Positions 35,035 to 43,892 of a stretch of DNA of 64,000 bases are shown here, one piece after another. A program made the position numbers and the translations under genes. The notes under the pieces are model-generated. The model was not told the DNA's origin and did no database searches. It saw only the letters and a list, made by a program, of their open reading frames with translations. Origin of the DNA: Arenibacter sp. 6A1 (GTDB lineage: Bacteria > Bacteroidota > Bacteroidia > Flavobacteriales > Flavobacteriaceae); contig NZ_JAAXCQ010000018.1 in the NCBI RefSeq assembly GCF_012272855.1, positions 1 through 64,000 of the forward strand, given 5' to 3'. Position 1 is the first letter of the stretch. Every line of letters begins with the position of its first letter.

Positions 35035-36144
35035 ATGAATCGTAAATCATCCATAGAAAACCAATCAGGTATTATGCTAGCAATAAGTCTGGCCGCGACC
35101 TTATTATTTACCGCATGTTCCAATAATGAGAAGGAGATGAATAAGGCTGAAATAACGCCTGCAAACTCCCTTGAGTATGCTACAACCCCTGTCCAGTATA
35201 TCAATCCTGAATATACCCTATCTGTACCCGGAGAATTAAAACCCTATGAACAAGGGGCTATTTACGCTAAAGTAACCGGCTTTGTAAAGGAACTCTATGT
35301 AGATCGGGGAGATCGTGTTCGGAAAGGACAGCTGCTAGCTTTGCTGGAAGCTCCCGAAATGAACCAAAAATACCTTTCTGACAAATCTGCCGAGGATAAG
35401 GTATATAGTGATTATTTGTTTGCCAAACAGGCCTACGACCGACTTTTAGAAGCATCTGCTACTGTAGGGGCGGTTGCGGCCATTGAAGTGGATAGGGCCA
35501 AAAGTGCTATGGAAAGCGCCAAATCTGCCTATGAATCTTCCAAGGCAGAAACGGCACAGACCTCGCAGTTACAAAAGTATCTGCGCATTACGGCACCATT
35601 TGATGGCGTAATCACCGATAGAAACGTTTCTGTGGGCGCATTGACAGGTGCTAACACGGGGCTGCCTATTTTTATGATGGCTCAGGGCAGCCGTTTGCGA
35701 CTGACCCTTGCGCTACCGGAAAAACATGCCGCTTCGGTCAGAGAAGAAATGCCCGCTACCTTTACAGTAAGCTCGCAACCGGGAAAGGTATTTGATGCTA
35801 AACTATCAAGGACTTCGGGCTTGCTGAACCAACAGAATCGTGCCCTGACGCTAGAATTTGATGTGGACAATGTTCTTGACGCGTTACAAGGGGGCGAATA
35901 TGCACAGGTACAGTTAAAATTACAGCGTAAACAACCTTCGTACTGGGTAAACAATAAAAGTGTGCTCTATGCACAGTCCGGAACCTTCGTCATGACATTG
36001 AATAACGAAGAGATAAAACGCATTCCGGTAAAGGAAGGGATAAGACTCGATACCCTGACAGAGGTCTTCGGGGAGCTTTCATCACAGGATAATATCCTTG
36101 AAAAACCATCCGAAGAAATTAAGCTGGGTAAGATTAGTCGGTAG
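35035..36144 (+). CDS. RND efflux periplasmic adaptor (lipoprotein)
   Basis: I use the ATG at 35035 (MNRKSSIENQ...), which gives a lipoprotein signal with lipobox LLFTACS. An upstream ATG at 34969 overlaps the RND gene and adds 22 Lys-rich residues that would spoil the signal. The 369-aa protein has a lipoyl-like half (VRKGQLLALLEAPEM), a coiled-coil hairpin about 120-170, the second half ITAPFDGVITDRNVSVGAL and the beta-barrel domain. It links the RND pump to TolC. A likely terminator follows at 36173. Confidence 0.9.
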   Translation: MNRKSSIENQSGIMLAISLAATLLFTACSNNEKEMNKAEITPANSLEYATTPVQYINPEYTLSVPGELKPYEQGAIYAKVTGFVKELYVDRGDRVRKGQLLALLEAPEMNQKYLSDKSAEDKVYSDYLFAKQAYDRLLEASATVGAVAAIEVDRAKSAMESAKSAYESSKAETAQTSQLQKYLRITAPFDGVITDRNVSVGALTGANTGLPIFMMAQGSRLRLTLALPEKHAASVREEMPATFTVSSQPGKVFDAKLSRTSGLLNQQNRALTLEFDVDNVLDALQGGEYAQVQLKLQRKQPSYWVNNKSVLYAQSGTFVMTLNNEEIKRIPVKEGIRLDTLTEVFGELSSQDNILEKPSEEIKLGKISR

Positions 36145-36172
36145 CCTTTTAAAATATAAATGATGTGAAATA

Positions 36173-36217
36173 AGCCATTGATGCCTTATGCCTAAACAGC
36201 ATAATAATTCAATGGCT
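36173..36217 (+). terminator. Terminator of the efflux operon
   Basis: A long imperfect stem AGCCATTGA...TTATGC / GCATAA...TCAATGGCT is followed by GTTTTC. The T-tract is weak. Confidence 0.5.
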
Positions 36218-36533
36218 GTTTTCATTAGTACTTAAAAATTCAATTATTAACAATCAACCGTTGAAATGTAGATCAAAAATCGGGTAGATAATGTTGTGAC
36301 TTTTAAGGTAATGTGTTTTTCCTTCTCTGCTAAATTTGACATTGAACCACAAACGCATCCGCAGAATCGTTCAATGTTAAAAATAAAGTGTTCAGGGCAC
36401 CGTTCTGAAGTGTTAGAAATATTGAATTCTTCCTATTTAATCTCTCGATTTTTTTTGCTTAAAAACAACATTTGGCCATGATCCCAAATCTTGACTTGAT
36501 CCCAATAAAGCAGCTTGGAATATTATAAAAAAT

Positions 36534-36566
36534 AAAAAACCCCAAGATAAAAATCTTGGGGTTTTC
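36534..36566 (-). terminator. Terminator behind the tRNA-Met fragment
   Basis: On the minus strand the stem CCCCAAGAT / ATCTTGGGG has a 4-base loop and is followed by TTTTTTA. It is in the right place to end a tRNA transcript read leftwards. Confidence 0.8.
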
Positions 36567-36570
36567 CTTG

Positions 36571-36612
36571 TAGCGAGAACGAGAGTTGAACTCGTGACCT
36601 CCGGGTTATGAA
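36571..36612 (-). other. 3' half of a tRNA-Met(CAT) gene, probable attachment site
   Basis: Read on the minus strand from 36612: the CAT anticodon followed by AA, the 3' anticodon stem beginning CCCGG, variable loop, T-arm ACGAG-TTCAACT-CTCGT, acceptor strand TCTCGCT and discriminator A. The sequence before the anticodon has no D-arm or 5' acceptor, so this is a fragment. An integrase gene starts 160 bases away. Together they form a classic tRNA att junction, with the element extending to the right. Confidence 0.7.
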
Positions 36613-36719
36613 TTTTCAAAGACCTGTACTGAAATAGTATTAAATCCCTTATAATCAGAGTGTTACAATTTATGTTTAATGATTTAAATTGATTTAAAAC
36701 CATTAAAAACCATCAAATG

Positions 36720-36740
36720 TTGTACATATGTTGTACATAG
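36720..36740 (+). repeat. Direct repeat TTGTACATA before the integrase
   Basis: TTGTACATATG and TTGTACATAG follow each other directly, 35 bases before the integrase start, and GTACAT has dyad character. The second copy could supply the -33 TTG of a promoter with TATCTTTA as -7. A binding site for the integrase or its regulator is possible. Confidence 0.4.
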
Positions 36741-36774
36741 ATTTTGTATCTTTAATATTGTTAGACAATAAGAT

Positions 36775-37986
36775 ATGGCCACTATTAAGATAATATTACG
36801 GAAAAATTATCAAAAGAAGGATAAAACATTTCCTATTGTTTTACGATTAACGAAGGATAGGAAGTCGAAATATTTATTTACTGGAGAGTATATATTGAAA
36901 AAGGATTGGGATGAAACTAAGGGATTGGCAAGAAATAGTCACCCAAATTCCGCACGACTTAACAATATGCTTTTAAAAAAGCTTAGCGAGGCTCATGATG
37001 CTGCCTTGAAAGAAGTGGCAAGTAATAACAAATCTTCGGTATCTACTATCTTAAAAAGAATAAAATGCGAGGATGAATTTGATTTTTTCCAAGCAAGTGA
37101 AATATTCCTTGAGAATATTTTAAGACGAAAAAAGTTTGACCAACATTACAACCAAAAAAAGAGATTAATAATATTCAAAGAATTTTTAGGTTGTAAAAAA
37201 TTATTTTTTACCGATTTGGATGTCAAATTGCTGAAGAAATTTGAAGCACATTTACTTTATGAACGAAAAGTTTCTCCAAGAACTGCGGTGAACTACCTTA
37301 TTTTAATTAGAACTGTTTATAATTTAGCCCGAAAGGAATATCATGTAGAGGACAGCAATTATCCATTTGGAAAAGGAAAAATTCAGATAAAGTTCCCGGA
37401 AAGTGAGAAAATTGGTTTAACCAAGGAAGAGATTAAATTGCTCGAAGGAGTGAGCGGTTTGTCGGAAGCTCAACAGAATGCGGTTAACACCTGGCTAATA
37501 AGCTTCTATTTCGCCGGTATAAGGGTTGGGGACGTTATAAAATTAAAATGGTCTGATATTAAAGATGGAAGGCTTTATTATCGGATGGGAAAAAACAAAA
37601 AACTTGTGTCATTATCAATACCTGCAAAAGCAAAAGGAATATTACATCAATACGTGTCCTTGAAAAAAGGGCAGAACGGTTTAATATTCCCGTACTTAAA
37701 GGATATTGATTTGAAAGACAATAAAAGGTTACTAATCCGTGTCAAGACTATCACAAGAAACTTAAATAGGCGATTGAAAATGGTTGCCGAAAAACTTGGC
37801 ATTGAAAAGAAACTCAGTATGCATATTGCTCGACATAGTTTTGGTAATATTTCTGCGGATAAGATTCCTATTCAAATGTTGCAGAAATTATATCGACATT
37901 CCTCTATAACGACCACGGTAAATTATCAGTCAAATTTTATGCATAAGGAAACGGATGATGCTTTGGAAATGGTTATAAATTTTTGA
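36775..37986 (+). CDS. Tyrosine-type site-specific integrase
   Basis: A 403-aa recombinase. The N-terminal arm-binding part is 1-90, the SAM-like core-binding domain about 105-205 and the catalytic domain 215-400. Catalytic residues: Arg in YFAGIRVGDVIKLKW, His and Arg in HIARHSF, His in LYRHSSITTT, nucleophile Tyr in VNYQSNF. It differs in sequence from the integrase at 12.5 kb, so the two serve different elements. It lies next to a tRNA-Met 3' fragment, and element DNA should run rightwards through the glycan locus. Confidence 0.9.
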   Translation: MATIKIILRKNYQKKDKTFPIVLRLTKDRKSKYLFTGEYILKKDWDETKGLARNSHPNSARLNNMLLKKLSEAHDAALKEVASNNKSSVSTILKRIKCEDEFDFFQASEIFLENILRRKKFDQHYNQKKRLIIFKEFLGCKKLFFTDLDVKLLKKFEAHLLYERKVSPRTAVNYLILIRTVYNLARKEYHVEDSNYPFGKGKIQIKFPESEKIGLTKEEIKLLEGVSGLSEAQQNAVNTWLISFYFAGIRVGDVIKLKWSDIKDGRLYYRMGKNKKLVSLSIPAKAKGILHQYVSLKKGQNGLIFPYLKDIDLKDNKRLLIRVKTITRNLNRRLKMVAEKLGIEKKLSMHIARHSFGNISADKIPIQMLQKLYRHSSITTTVNYQSNFMHKETDDALEMVINF

Positions 37987-38117
37987 GTTTCTGCTTGTAA
38001 AACTACTACATTAAATTCTTTTAAGACATACTGATTTGCTTATCTTTTTTAGTGGCTGAAAGCTTTGCTGTGCGAATTGAAAGTAGGGGATTGTTATCAT
38101 CCTGTGCCTAAGGCTAT

Positions 38118-38441
38118 TTGGCGAAAATAAAGTGGCATGACGTATTTACTTGTATGAATTGTGGACATCAACAGGATTTTAAAAAATCTAGATATAAGTA
38201 TCCATGTTATGGTTGCCAACATCTCATAAGTGAGGCCTCCAAGAGCGTCACTAATAAATGGATAGGTTACAAACCTTTAAAAAAAGGTAGAATATTAAGC
38301 AGGAATTTAATGACAACGGTAAAAAAACACAGAACTTTATATGGCAATCATGCAATTAAAATCTTACCTCAGGGCAATACCAACCCAAGTTGCCAAATGA
38401 CCTATACAAAATTAATTCGATCAATTTTGCTTGAGAATTAA
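38118..38441 (+). pseudogene. IS1595-type transposase, zinc-ribbon fragment
   Basis: A 107-codon frame from a TTG. Residues 5-60 match the N-terminal zinc ribbon of IS1595-family transposases: WHDVFTCMNCGHQQDFKK..RYKYPCYGCQHLISEASKSV, with two CxxC pairs. The DDE catalytic part is missing and the rest (KKHRTLYGN...) does not form a domain. It is probably the leftover of a degraded element next to the integrase. Confidence 0.65.
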
Positions 38442-38571
38442 TTGCTCTCAGTTTAAACAAAGAGTTTTTGTAAAACAATATTAAGATAAAGAATGGTTAA
38501 AGTAAAACCAATCTAACATGAAGGTATAAAACAGGTCCTTAGTGTATAATTCAATCCTTTTAAATGGATAT

Positions 38572-39177
38572 TTAAAACCTAGCTTTGATTGATCTGGGTA
38601 CTAAAACCAATAGAAATAAAAGCGAATTGGGAATGTTCTGTCTTATTCGTTTTAGGGCTCGGCCTATGTGACTCTCTACAGTGTTTTCGGAAATATTTAA
38701 AATTTTTGAAATTTCCTTATAGGTTAATCCCCTTTTCTTATTCATTATAAATATCTTTTTAGATTTGGGCGGCAAAGCATTAATTTCTTTGTTTAACCAC
38801 TCCAACTTACTTTTGATTGAATGTTCCTCTTCTTCAATTGATTGTTGTAATACTTCATAATGTATTTTGTCAAGAACATTTTCATTGCGCAGATGCTTCC
38901 TGTAATCGTTAATAAATAAATTATAGACGGATTTATAAAGATAACTTTTAATGGAGGAGCGAATTTCTAATGTATTCCTTTTTGTCCAAAGGTTTACAAA
39001 AACATTTTGTACTAAGTCTTCAGCCTTAGGTTCATTTTTGGTTAGACTGGTGGCATACAAAATAAGAACCTTGTAGTAATTCTCAAAAAGTAAGCGATAG
39101 GTTTGTTTATCGCCTTCCCGAATCTTATCCAACATGACGTCTTCGTCATAAATTATCTTATCCAACTCTCCATGCAT
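38572..39177 (-). CDS. ECF sigma-70 factor (FecI-like)
   Basis: A 201-aa sigma factor with region 2 at about 20-90 (YRLLFENYYKVLILYATSLT, EDLVQNVFVNLW) and region 4 at about 130-185 (LPPKSKKIFIMNKKRGLTYKEISKILN, a helix-turn-helix). It is divergent from the FecR gene across 82 bases. Such pairs control the neighbouring SusC/SusD genes through the STN domain of SusC. The C-terminal hydrophobic tail (SLLFLLVLV) is common in Bacteroidota members. Confidence 0.92.
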   Translation of the reverse strand: MHGELDKIIYDEDVMLDKIREGDKQTYRLLFENYYKVLILYATSLTKNEPKAEDLVQNVFVNLWTKRNTLEIRSSIKSYLYKSVYNLFINDYRKHLRNENVLDKIHYEVLQQSIEEEEHSIKSKLEWLNKEINALPPKSKKIFIMNKKRGLTYKEISKILNISENTVESHIGRALKRIRQNIPNSLLFLLVLVPRSIKARF

Positions 39178-39259
39178 AATTGAAATTAAAAAAAAAGATT
39201 AAAAAAAATGCAAGGTATTACATTTCTTGATTGTCATAAGGTAAACAAGATAGGTTAAA

Positions 39260-40399
39260 GTGAAAACAAACATAAAGATAATAATAAGAAAATATCTTCA
39301 AAATACAATTTCAGAAGAGGATTTGGACCATCTTAAAGATTGGATTTCCAATAAGGATAATCAAAAACATTTTAGAGAATATATATACTCTCATTATAAT
39401 AATAAAGCTTATGACGCCAAGAGGGCTTTTAAATTATTCGAAGATGCAACATTTGATAAAAAATCGGTAATCCAATTTAAGAGTGTGAAAACCACTATTT
39501 TCAAATATGCAGCAGTATTTGTTGGCTTACTTGTATTGAGTTATACTATATTTTATTTTAACCAAAATAAAGTCACTGAACAGCCTGAAAATCAAGTAAC
39601 ATTGGAAGTGGAAGGTAGTGGCGTGAAATTCCTCAATACTTCTGTAACTAAAGATCTTAAAGGTAAGGACGGTCAGGTTTTAGCGAAGCAAAATAAAAAT
39701 ACTTTGGATTATCAAGGATTAGGTAGTGAAGACGGTGAAATAGTATTTAATGTTCTTCGTGTTCCCTATGGCAAAACATTTCAAGTATTGCTGCCAGATC
39801 AAACCCACGTTATCTTAAATGCTGGATCTAGTTTACGATATCCTAATAAATTTCAGAAAGGAAAGAATAGAGAGGTTTATTTAGAGGGAGAAGGCTATTT
39901 TAAAGTAAGCAAAAATAAAAACTCCCCTTTCATAGTAAAGTCCAATGGAATAACTACTGAAGTTTTTGGAACTGAATTTAATATTTCCTCATATACGGAT
40001 GATTCTTTTACTTCTGTGGTGCTGGTTGAAGGAAGTGTTGGTGTAACAGATAATTCAGAACGGCAGTCTAATTTCAGAACTAATTTAATGCTAAAACCCA
40101 ATGAAATGGCATCAAAAACTATAGGTGCTGAAATCTCAATTCAACAGGTAGATATAGCAGATCATGTTTCATGGGTTGATGGAACACTCTTTTTCAAGAA
40201 CGAAAGCTTTGGGTCAATCGTTAAGAAATTACAACGGCATTATAATGTTGTAGTTATAAATAATAACAAAGCACTAGAGGAGAAAAAATTTACCGGCCGT
40301 TTCGATATAGAATCTATAGAGCAAATCTTGAAAACCTTTCAAAAAACAAATAATTTCAGCTATATAATCACCAAGAACAATATTGTTATTAACCCTTAA
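39260..40399 (+). CDS. FecR-family anti-sigma factor
   Basis: A 379-aa protein starting at a GTG. The cytoplasmic N-terminal part (1-85) would hold the sigma factor. One transmembrane helix is at about 88-106. The periplasmic FecR domain (about 165-260) has VPYGKTFQVLLPDQTHVILNAGSSLRYP and the GEGYFKVSKN core. A C-terminal DUF4974 domain spans about 310-379. It should receive the signal from the STN domain of the SusC-like protein encoded downstream. Confidence 0.93.
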   Translation: MKTNIKIIIRKYLQNTISEEDLDHLKDWISNKDNQKHFREYIYSHYNNKAYDAKRAFKLFEDATFDKKSVIQFKSVKTTIFKYAAVFVGLLVLSYTIFYFNQNKVTEQPENQVTLEVEGSGVKFLNTSVTKDLKGKDGQVLAKQNKNTLDYQGLGSEDGEIVFNVLRVPYGKTFQVLLPDQTHVILNAGSSLRYPNKFQKGKNREVYLEGEGYFKVSKNKNSPFIVKSNGITTEVFGTEFNISSYTDDSFTSVVLVEGSVGVTDNSERQSNFRTNLMLKPNEMASKTIGAEISIQQVDIADHVSWVDGTLFFKNESFGSIVKKLQRHYNVVVINNNKALEEKKFTGRFDIESIEQILKTFQKTNNFSYIITKNNIVINP

Positions 40400-40523
40400 A
40401 ACTTTAACAAAACATGAAATAAACCAACATCTATTTGAAAAATCGGGAAATGGTACCAGCATCCCCCGATTCGTAATTCAATTAAAAAAAGCTATTAAAT
40501 AACCTTTTAACCAAAACAAAAAT

Positions 40524-43500
40524 ATGAAAAATGCAGGAAAGCATTACATCTTTGGTGTATTCAAATTTGATTTAAAAATGAAACTGACAACTCTGCTATT
40601 ATTTGCATGCTTGTTTCAGATCAATGCCAGTACTTATTCCCAAATTACCAAATTAACATTAGATATTGAAAATGAAAGTATTGAATCGATACTGTTTAAA
40701 AAAATAGAACATGAAACCGAATTTAAATTCTTTTATGAAAATTCGACTTTGGACTTGGGTAAGAAAGTAACGTTCAAAATAAAAAAGAAACGCATTGATG
40801 AAGTATTGAAAATAATGTTTGAGAATACGAACATTGACTTCGATATTATTGACAAGCAAATCGTTCTTACTAAAAAGAACACTCTTCCAATTAAAAGGTT
40901 GGAGCCTTCCTCGAACTTTGATTCCATACCTTTAAAATGGCAAAAAACTATAAAGGGTACGGTCAAAGATCAAAGTGGCCAGCCACTGGCCGGTGCCAGT
41001 ATTGTTGAAAAAGGATCCAGTCGTGGGACTCAATCTGATTTTGATGGGAATTTCTCGATCGAGGTCTCATCTGGTAATGCCACCTTAGTTGTATCCTATT
41101 TAGGATTTGCAACAAAAGAAATACAGATCAACAATCAATCTGTATTGGATATTGTATTAACAGAGGATGCCAGTTCACTAGATGAGGTGGTTTTGGTTGC
41201 ATACGGTACACAAAAAATTACCAGCGTTACTTCAGCCGTGTCTGCTGTTGATGTTGAAGAATTGGGTAATATTACCAACTCTAATATTGCCGCAGCATTG
41301 CAGGGTCGTACTCCAGGTCTATATATTAAAGACGGCGGGTATAATCAAGGGTTGTCAGTACAGGTAAGAGGAGCAACTACGATAGGAAATAACTCACCTT
41401 TATATATTGTGGATGGGGTTCCTCAAGATTTACTGCAGGTAGATCCTAATGATATTGAGGCGATTTCCGTTCTAAAAGATGGTGCTGCTTCTGCGATTTA
41501 TGGGTCTAGAGCGGCAGCTGGTGTCATAATTGTTAAAACTAAAACTGGAAAAAATAAAAAAGCAAGTTTTAATTTTGAAAGCTTTGTGAGTTTTAGTGAT
41601 TTAACAACCACTCAAAAATCTGCCAATTCAATTCAATCCGCTACCATTATGAATGAGGCCTCCATAAACTCTGGAGGGCAAGTTTTGTTTTCACCTGAAG
41701 ACTTTTCAAAATTTGAAGCAGGAAATGATCCAGCATATCCAAATACCGATTGGAAAAAAGAGTTTCTAAAAACAGAAGTTACGAACAGATACTTTTTGAG
41801 TGCTTCCGGGGGGAATGAGAAATCATCTTATTATTTTTCATTGGGTTACAGGAATGCTGATGGGATCGTTAAATCAGGAATCGACAGAAAGCAATACAAT
41901 TTAAGAACCAACCTAAAAACAAAGCTAAGAGATAACATCGATTTAGATGTTAATTTGAGTTATAGCATTTCAGATAATACGGCACCAAATGTCAATGCGG
42001 GTATTGATAATATCTACCAGCACATGAATGGTACAGCTCCTTTTTTACCAGTAAGAAATGCAGATGGTGATTTTGAATTCTTTAATCAAGCTGGTGCTTA
42101 CGGAAGAGGATTTTGGAATGTCATGTGGGAATTGGAGGCAGGAACGGCCAATACGAAAAACAAAGCTTTTACTGCTAATACTAATCTTACTTGGGAACTC
42201 ATAGATGGTTTAAAAGTTATTGGGCGTTACTCCTTAATTTCAGGAACAAGCAGGGGAGTTTCCAGTATATATAAAAGATCTACTACTGGTGGTCCAACTT
42301 GGTTTTCAGATATAAATAGTCTAGGGCAAACCTGGAGGGATAATAACCAGTATAATGCCCAAACATTTATAAGCTATGAAAAATCTTTAGATAAACATAA
42401 TATTGGAATTTTGGCCGGCTGGGACGTTCAGTTTAATAAGGACTCTTTTATTAGTGCTGGAAGAAGGAACTTTCAATTTGATAATTTATTAACTGAGTTT
42501 AGCGCTCCTAATTCTGGGGATAATGATGATATCACGGGGTTAAGTAGCAATACAGGTGAAAATGCTTTACAGTCAGGGGTAGGTAGAATCAATTATGATT
42601 TTGATGAAAAATACATACTTGAGATAACGGGAAGATATGATGGGGCATCCATTTTTGCACCTGAAAATCGATACGGATTTTTTCCTTCTGTATCCGCAGG
42701 ATGGTTGATCAGTAAAGAAGATTTCATGAGTTCTAATTCAATTGACCAATTAAAATTTAGAGCGTCTTACGGAACAACGGGTAATAATAGGGTTTCAGGT
42801 AGTTATTTTTCAAATATATCATTTGGAACTTACTATTTTGGAATGGGTGATATTGTAGAATCTACTGCTTCAGAAGGAGGCATTCCATTTAGAGATTTAA
42901 AATGGGAAACTACCAGCACTATTAATCTTGGTCTCGATTTTTCATTACATAAAAGATTCCTATCGGGCTCATTGGATTATTACATTAAGGAAACCGAGGA
43001 CATTTTATTGCCGAGCCCAGTGCCAGGAACCGTTGGAACTGGAAGAAGCGGTCCTGCCATTAATGCAGGTAATGTTCAAAATAAGGGATTTGAGTTAGTT
43101 TTAAATCATCAAAATACTTTATCAAATGGTTTGAATTATGGTGTTTCAGTGAATGGAACCTATAATACGAATGAAATTACGGAATTGACAAAGGCTTTTT
43201 CTGAATTCAATACCAGTTATAGGGTAGGCGATGCTTTAGGAACTGTTTACGGATATGTATCAGATGGTATTTTATCATCTCAAGCTGAAGTCGATAATTA
43301 TAAAGCTCAAATTACTTCAGGTGTTAGTCCAAATACTACAATGGGTGATATTCGTTATGTGGACCAAAATGGTGATGGTTCATTAAATTTTGAGGATAAT
43401 GTCGCTATTGCACAAACACTTCCAAAAATTACTTATGGGATTAACTTGAATGCCGAATGGAAGAATTTCGATATACAAATGTTCTTCCAAGGAACAGCTA

Positions 43501-43883
43501 AAGCAAAAGATTATAGGTCCAATGATTTATTTGGTAATTTTGGATGGATTCCAGAAGAAGCAAACGACGCTTGGAGTTCCACAAATCCGGAGGGAACTTA
43601 TCCAAGGCTCTTGCTTTTTGGACAACAAACCTACTTCCAAAATTTTTACACCAATTCAAGTTACTGGGCATTCAATTCTTCTTATTTAAGATTGAAGAAT
43701 CTGCAATTAGGTTATACACTTCCGATAAATGACAATAAGTACATTCAAAGAGCTAGACTCTATTGTACAGGTACAAATTTGTTAACGGTGTCTGATTTTA
43801 GACCTGGTTTTGACCCTGAATCAAATGGTTTGGCAATACCGCCTTTAAAGTCGATTGCACTGGGTGTAAATATTAATTTCTAA
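40524..43883 (+). CDS. susC: SusC/RagA TonB-dependent outer membrane transporter with STN domain
   Basis: A 1119-aa protein with signal peptide, an STN signalling domain (about 45-115, LTLDIENESIESILFKKIE), a CarboxypepD-like beta domain (about 145-215, IKGTVKDQSGQPLAGASI), the plug (QGRTPGLYIKDGG, VRGATTIGNNSPLYIVDGVPQ) and a 22-strand barrel ending GVNINF. It imports oligosaccharides over the outer membrane with its SusD lid and TonB energy. The STN domain ties it to the FecI/FecR pair upstream. It is followed after nine bases by susD. Confidence 0.95.
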   Translation: MKNAGKHYIFGVFKFDLKMKLTTLLLFACLFQINASTYSQITKLTLDIENESIESILFKKIEHETEFKFFYENSTLDLGKKVTFKIKKKRIDEVLKIMFENTNIDFDIIDKQIVLTKKNTLPIKRLEPSSNFDSIPLKWQKTIKGTVKDQSGQPLAGASIVEKGSSRGTQSDFDGNFSIEVSSGNATLVVSYLGFATKEIQINNQSVLDIVLTEDASSLDEVVLVAYGTQKITSVTSAVSAVDVEELGNITNSNIAAALQGRTPGLYIKDGGYNQGLSVQVRGATTIGNNSPLYIVDGVPQDLLQVDPNDIEAISVLKDGAASAIYGSRAAAGVIIVKTKTGKNKKASFNFESFVSFSDLTTTQKSANSIQSATIMNEASINSGGQVLFSPEDFSKFEAGNDPAYPNTDWKKEFLKTEVTNRYFLSASGGNEKSSYYFSLGYRNADGIVKSGIDRKQYNLRTNLKTKLRDNIDLDVNLSYSISDNTAPNVNAGIDNIYQHMNGTAPFLPVRNADGDFEFFNQAGAYGRGFWNVMWELEAGTANTKNKAFTANTNLTWELIDGLKVIGRYSLISGTSRGVSSIYKRSTTGGPTWFSDINSLGQTWRDNNQYNAQTFISYEKSLDKHNIGILAGWDVQFNKDSFISAGRRNFQFDNLLTEFSAPNSGDNDDITGLSSNTGENALQSGVGRINYDFDEKYILEITGRYDGASIFAPENRYGFFPSVSAGWLISKEDFMSSNSIDQLKFRASYGTTGNNRVSGSYFSNISFGTYYFGMGDIVESTASEGGIPFRDLKWETTSTINLGLDFSLHKRFLSGSLDYYIKETEDILLPSPVPGTVGTGRSGPAINAGNVQNKGFELVLNHQNTLSNGLNYGVSVNGTYNTNEITELTKAFSEFNTSYRVGDALGTVYGYVSDGILSSQAEVDNYKAQITSGVSPNTTMGDIRYVDQNGDGSLNFEDNVAIAQTLPKITYGINLNAEWKNFDIQMFFQGTAKAKDYRSNDLFGNFGWIPEEANDAWSSTNPEGTYPRLLLFGQQTYFQNFYTNSSYWAFNSSYLRLKNLQLGYTLPINDNKYIQRARLYCTGTNLLTVSDFRPGFDPESNGLAIPPLKSIALGVNINF

Positions 43884-43892
43884 AAAAATAAT

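Larger units (their letters stand above)
36145..36774. other. Spacer with an island edge between efflux operon and integrase
   Basis: These 630 bases hold, left to right, the efflux terminator, AT-rich sequence without a gene, a terminator and tRNA-Met 3' fragment on the minus strand, and direct repeats before the integrase. A 61-codon open frame at 36296-36481 is not supported. Confidence 0.6.

Noticed and set aside
36296-36481. 61-codon open frame right of the efflux operon
   Set aside because: Low-complexity, no motif, no start context. It lies in a spacer next to the tRNA fragment.
36571-36650. Complete tRNA-Met gene
   Set aside because: The 3' half is convincing, but the sequence upstream of the anticodon cannot form a D-arm or the acceptor partner, so it is only a fragment.
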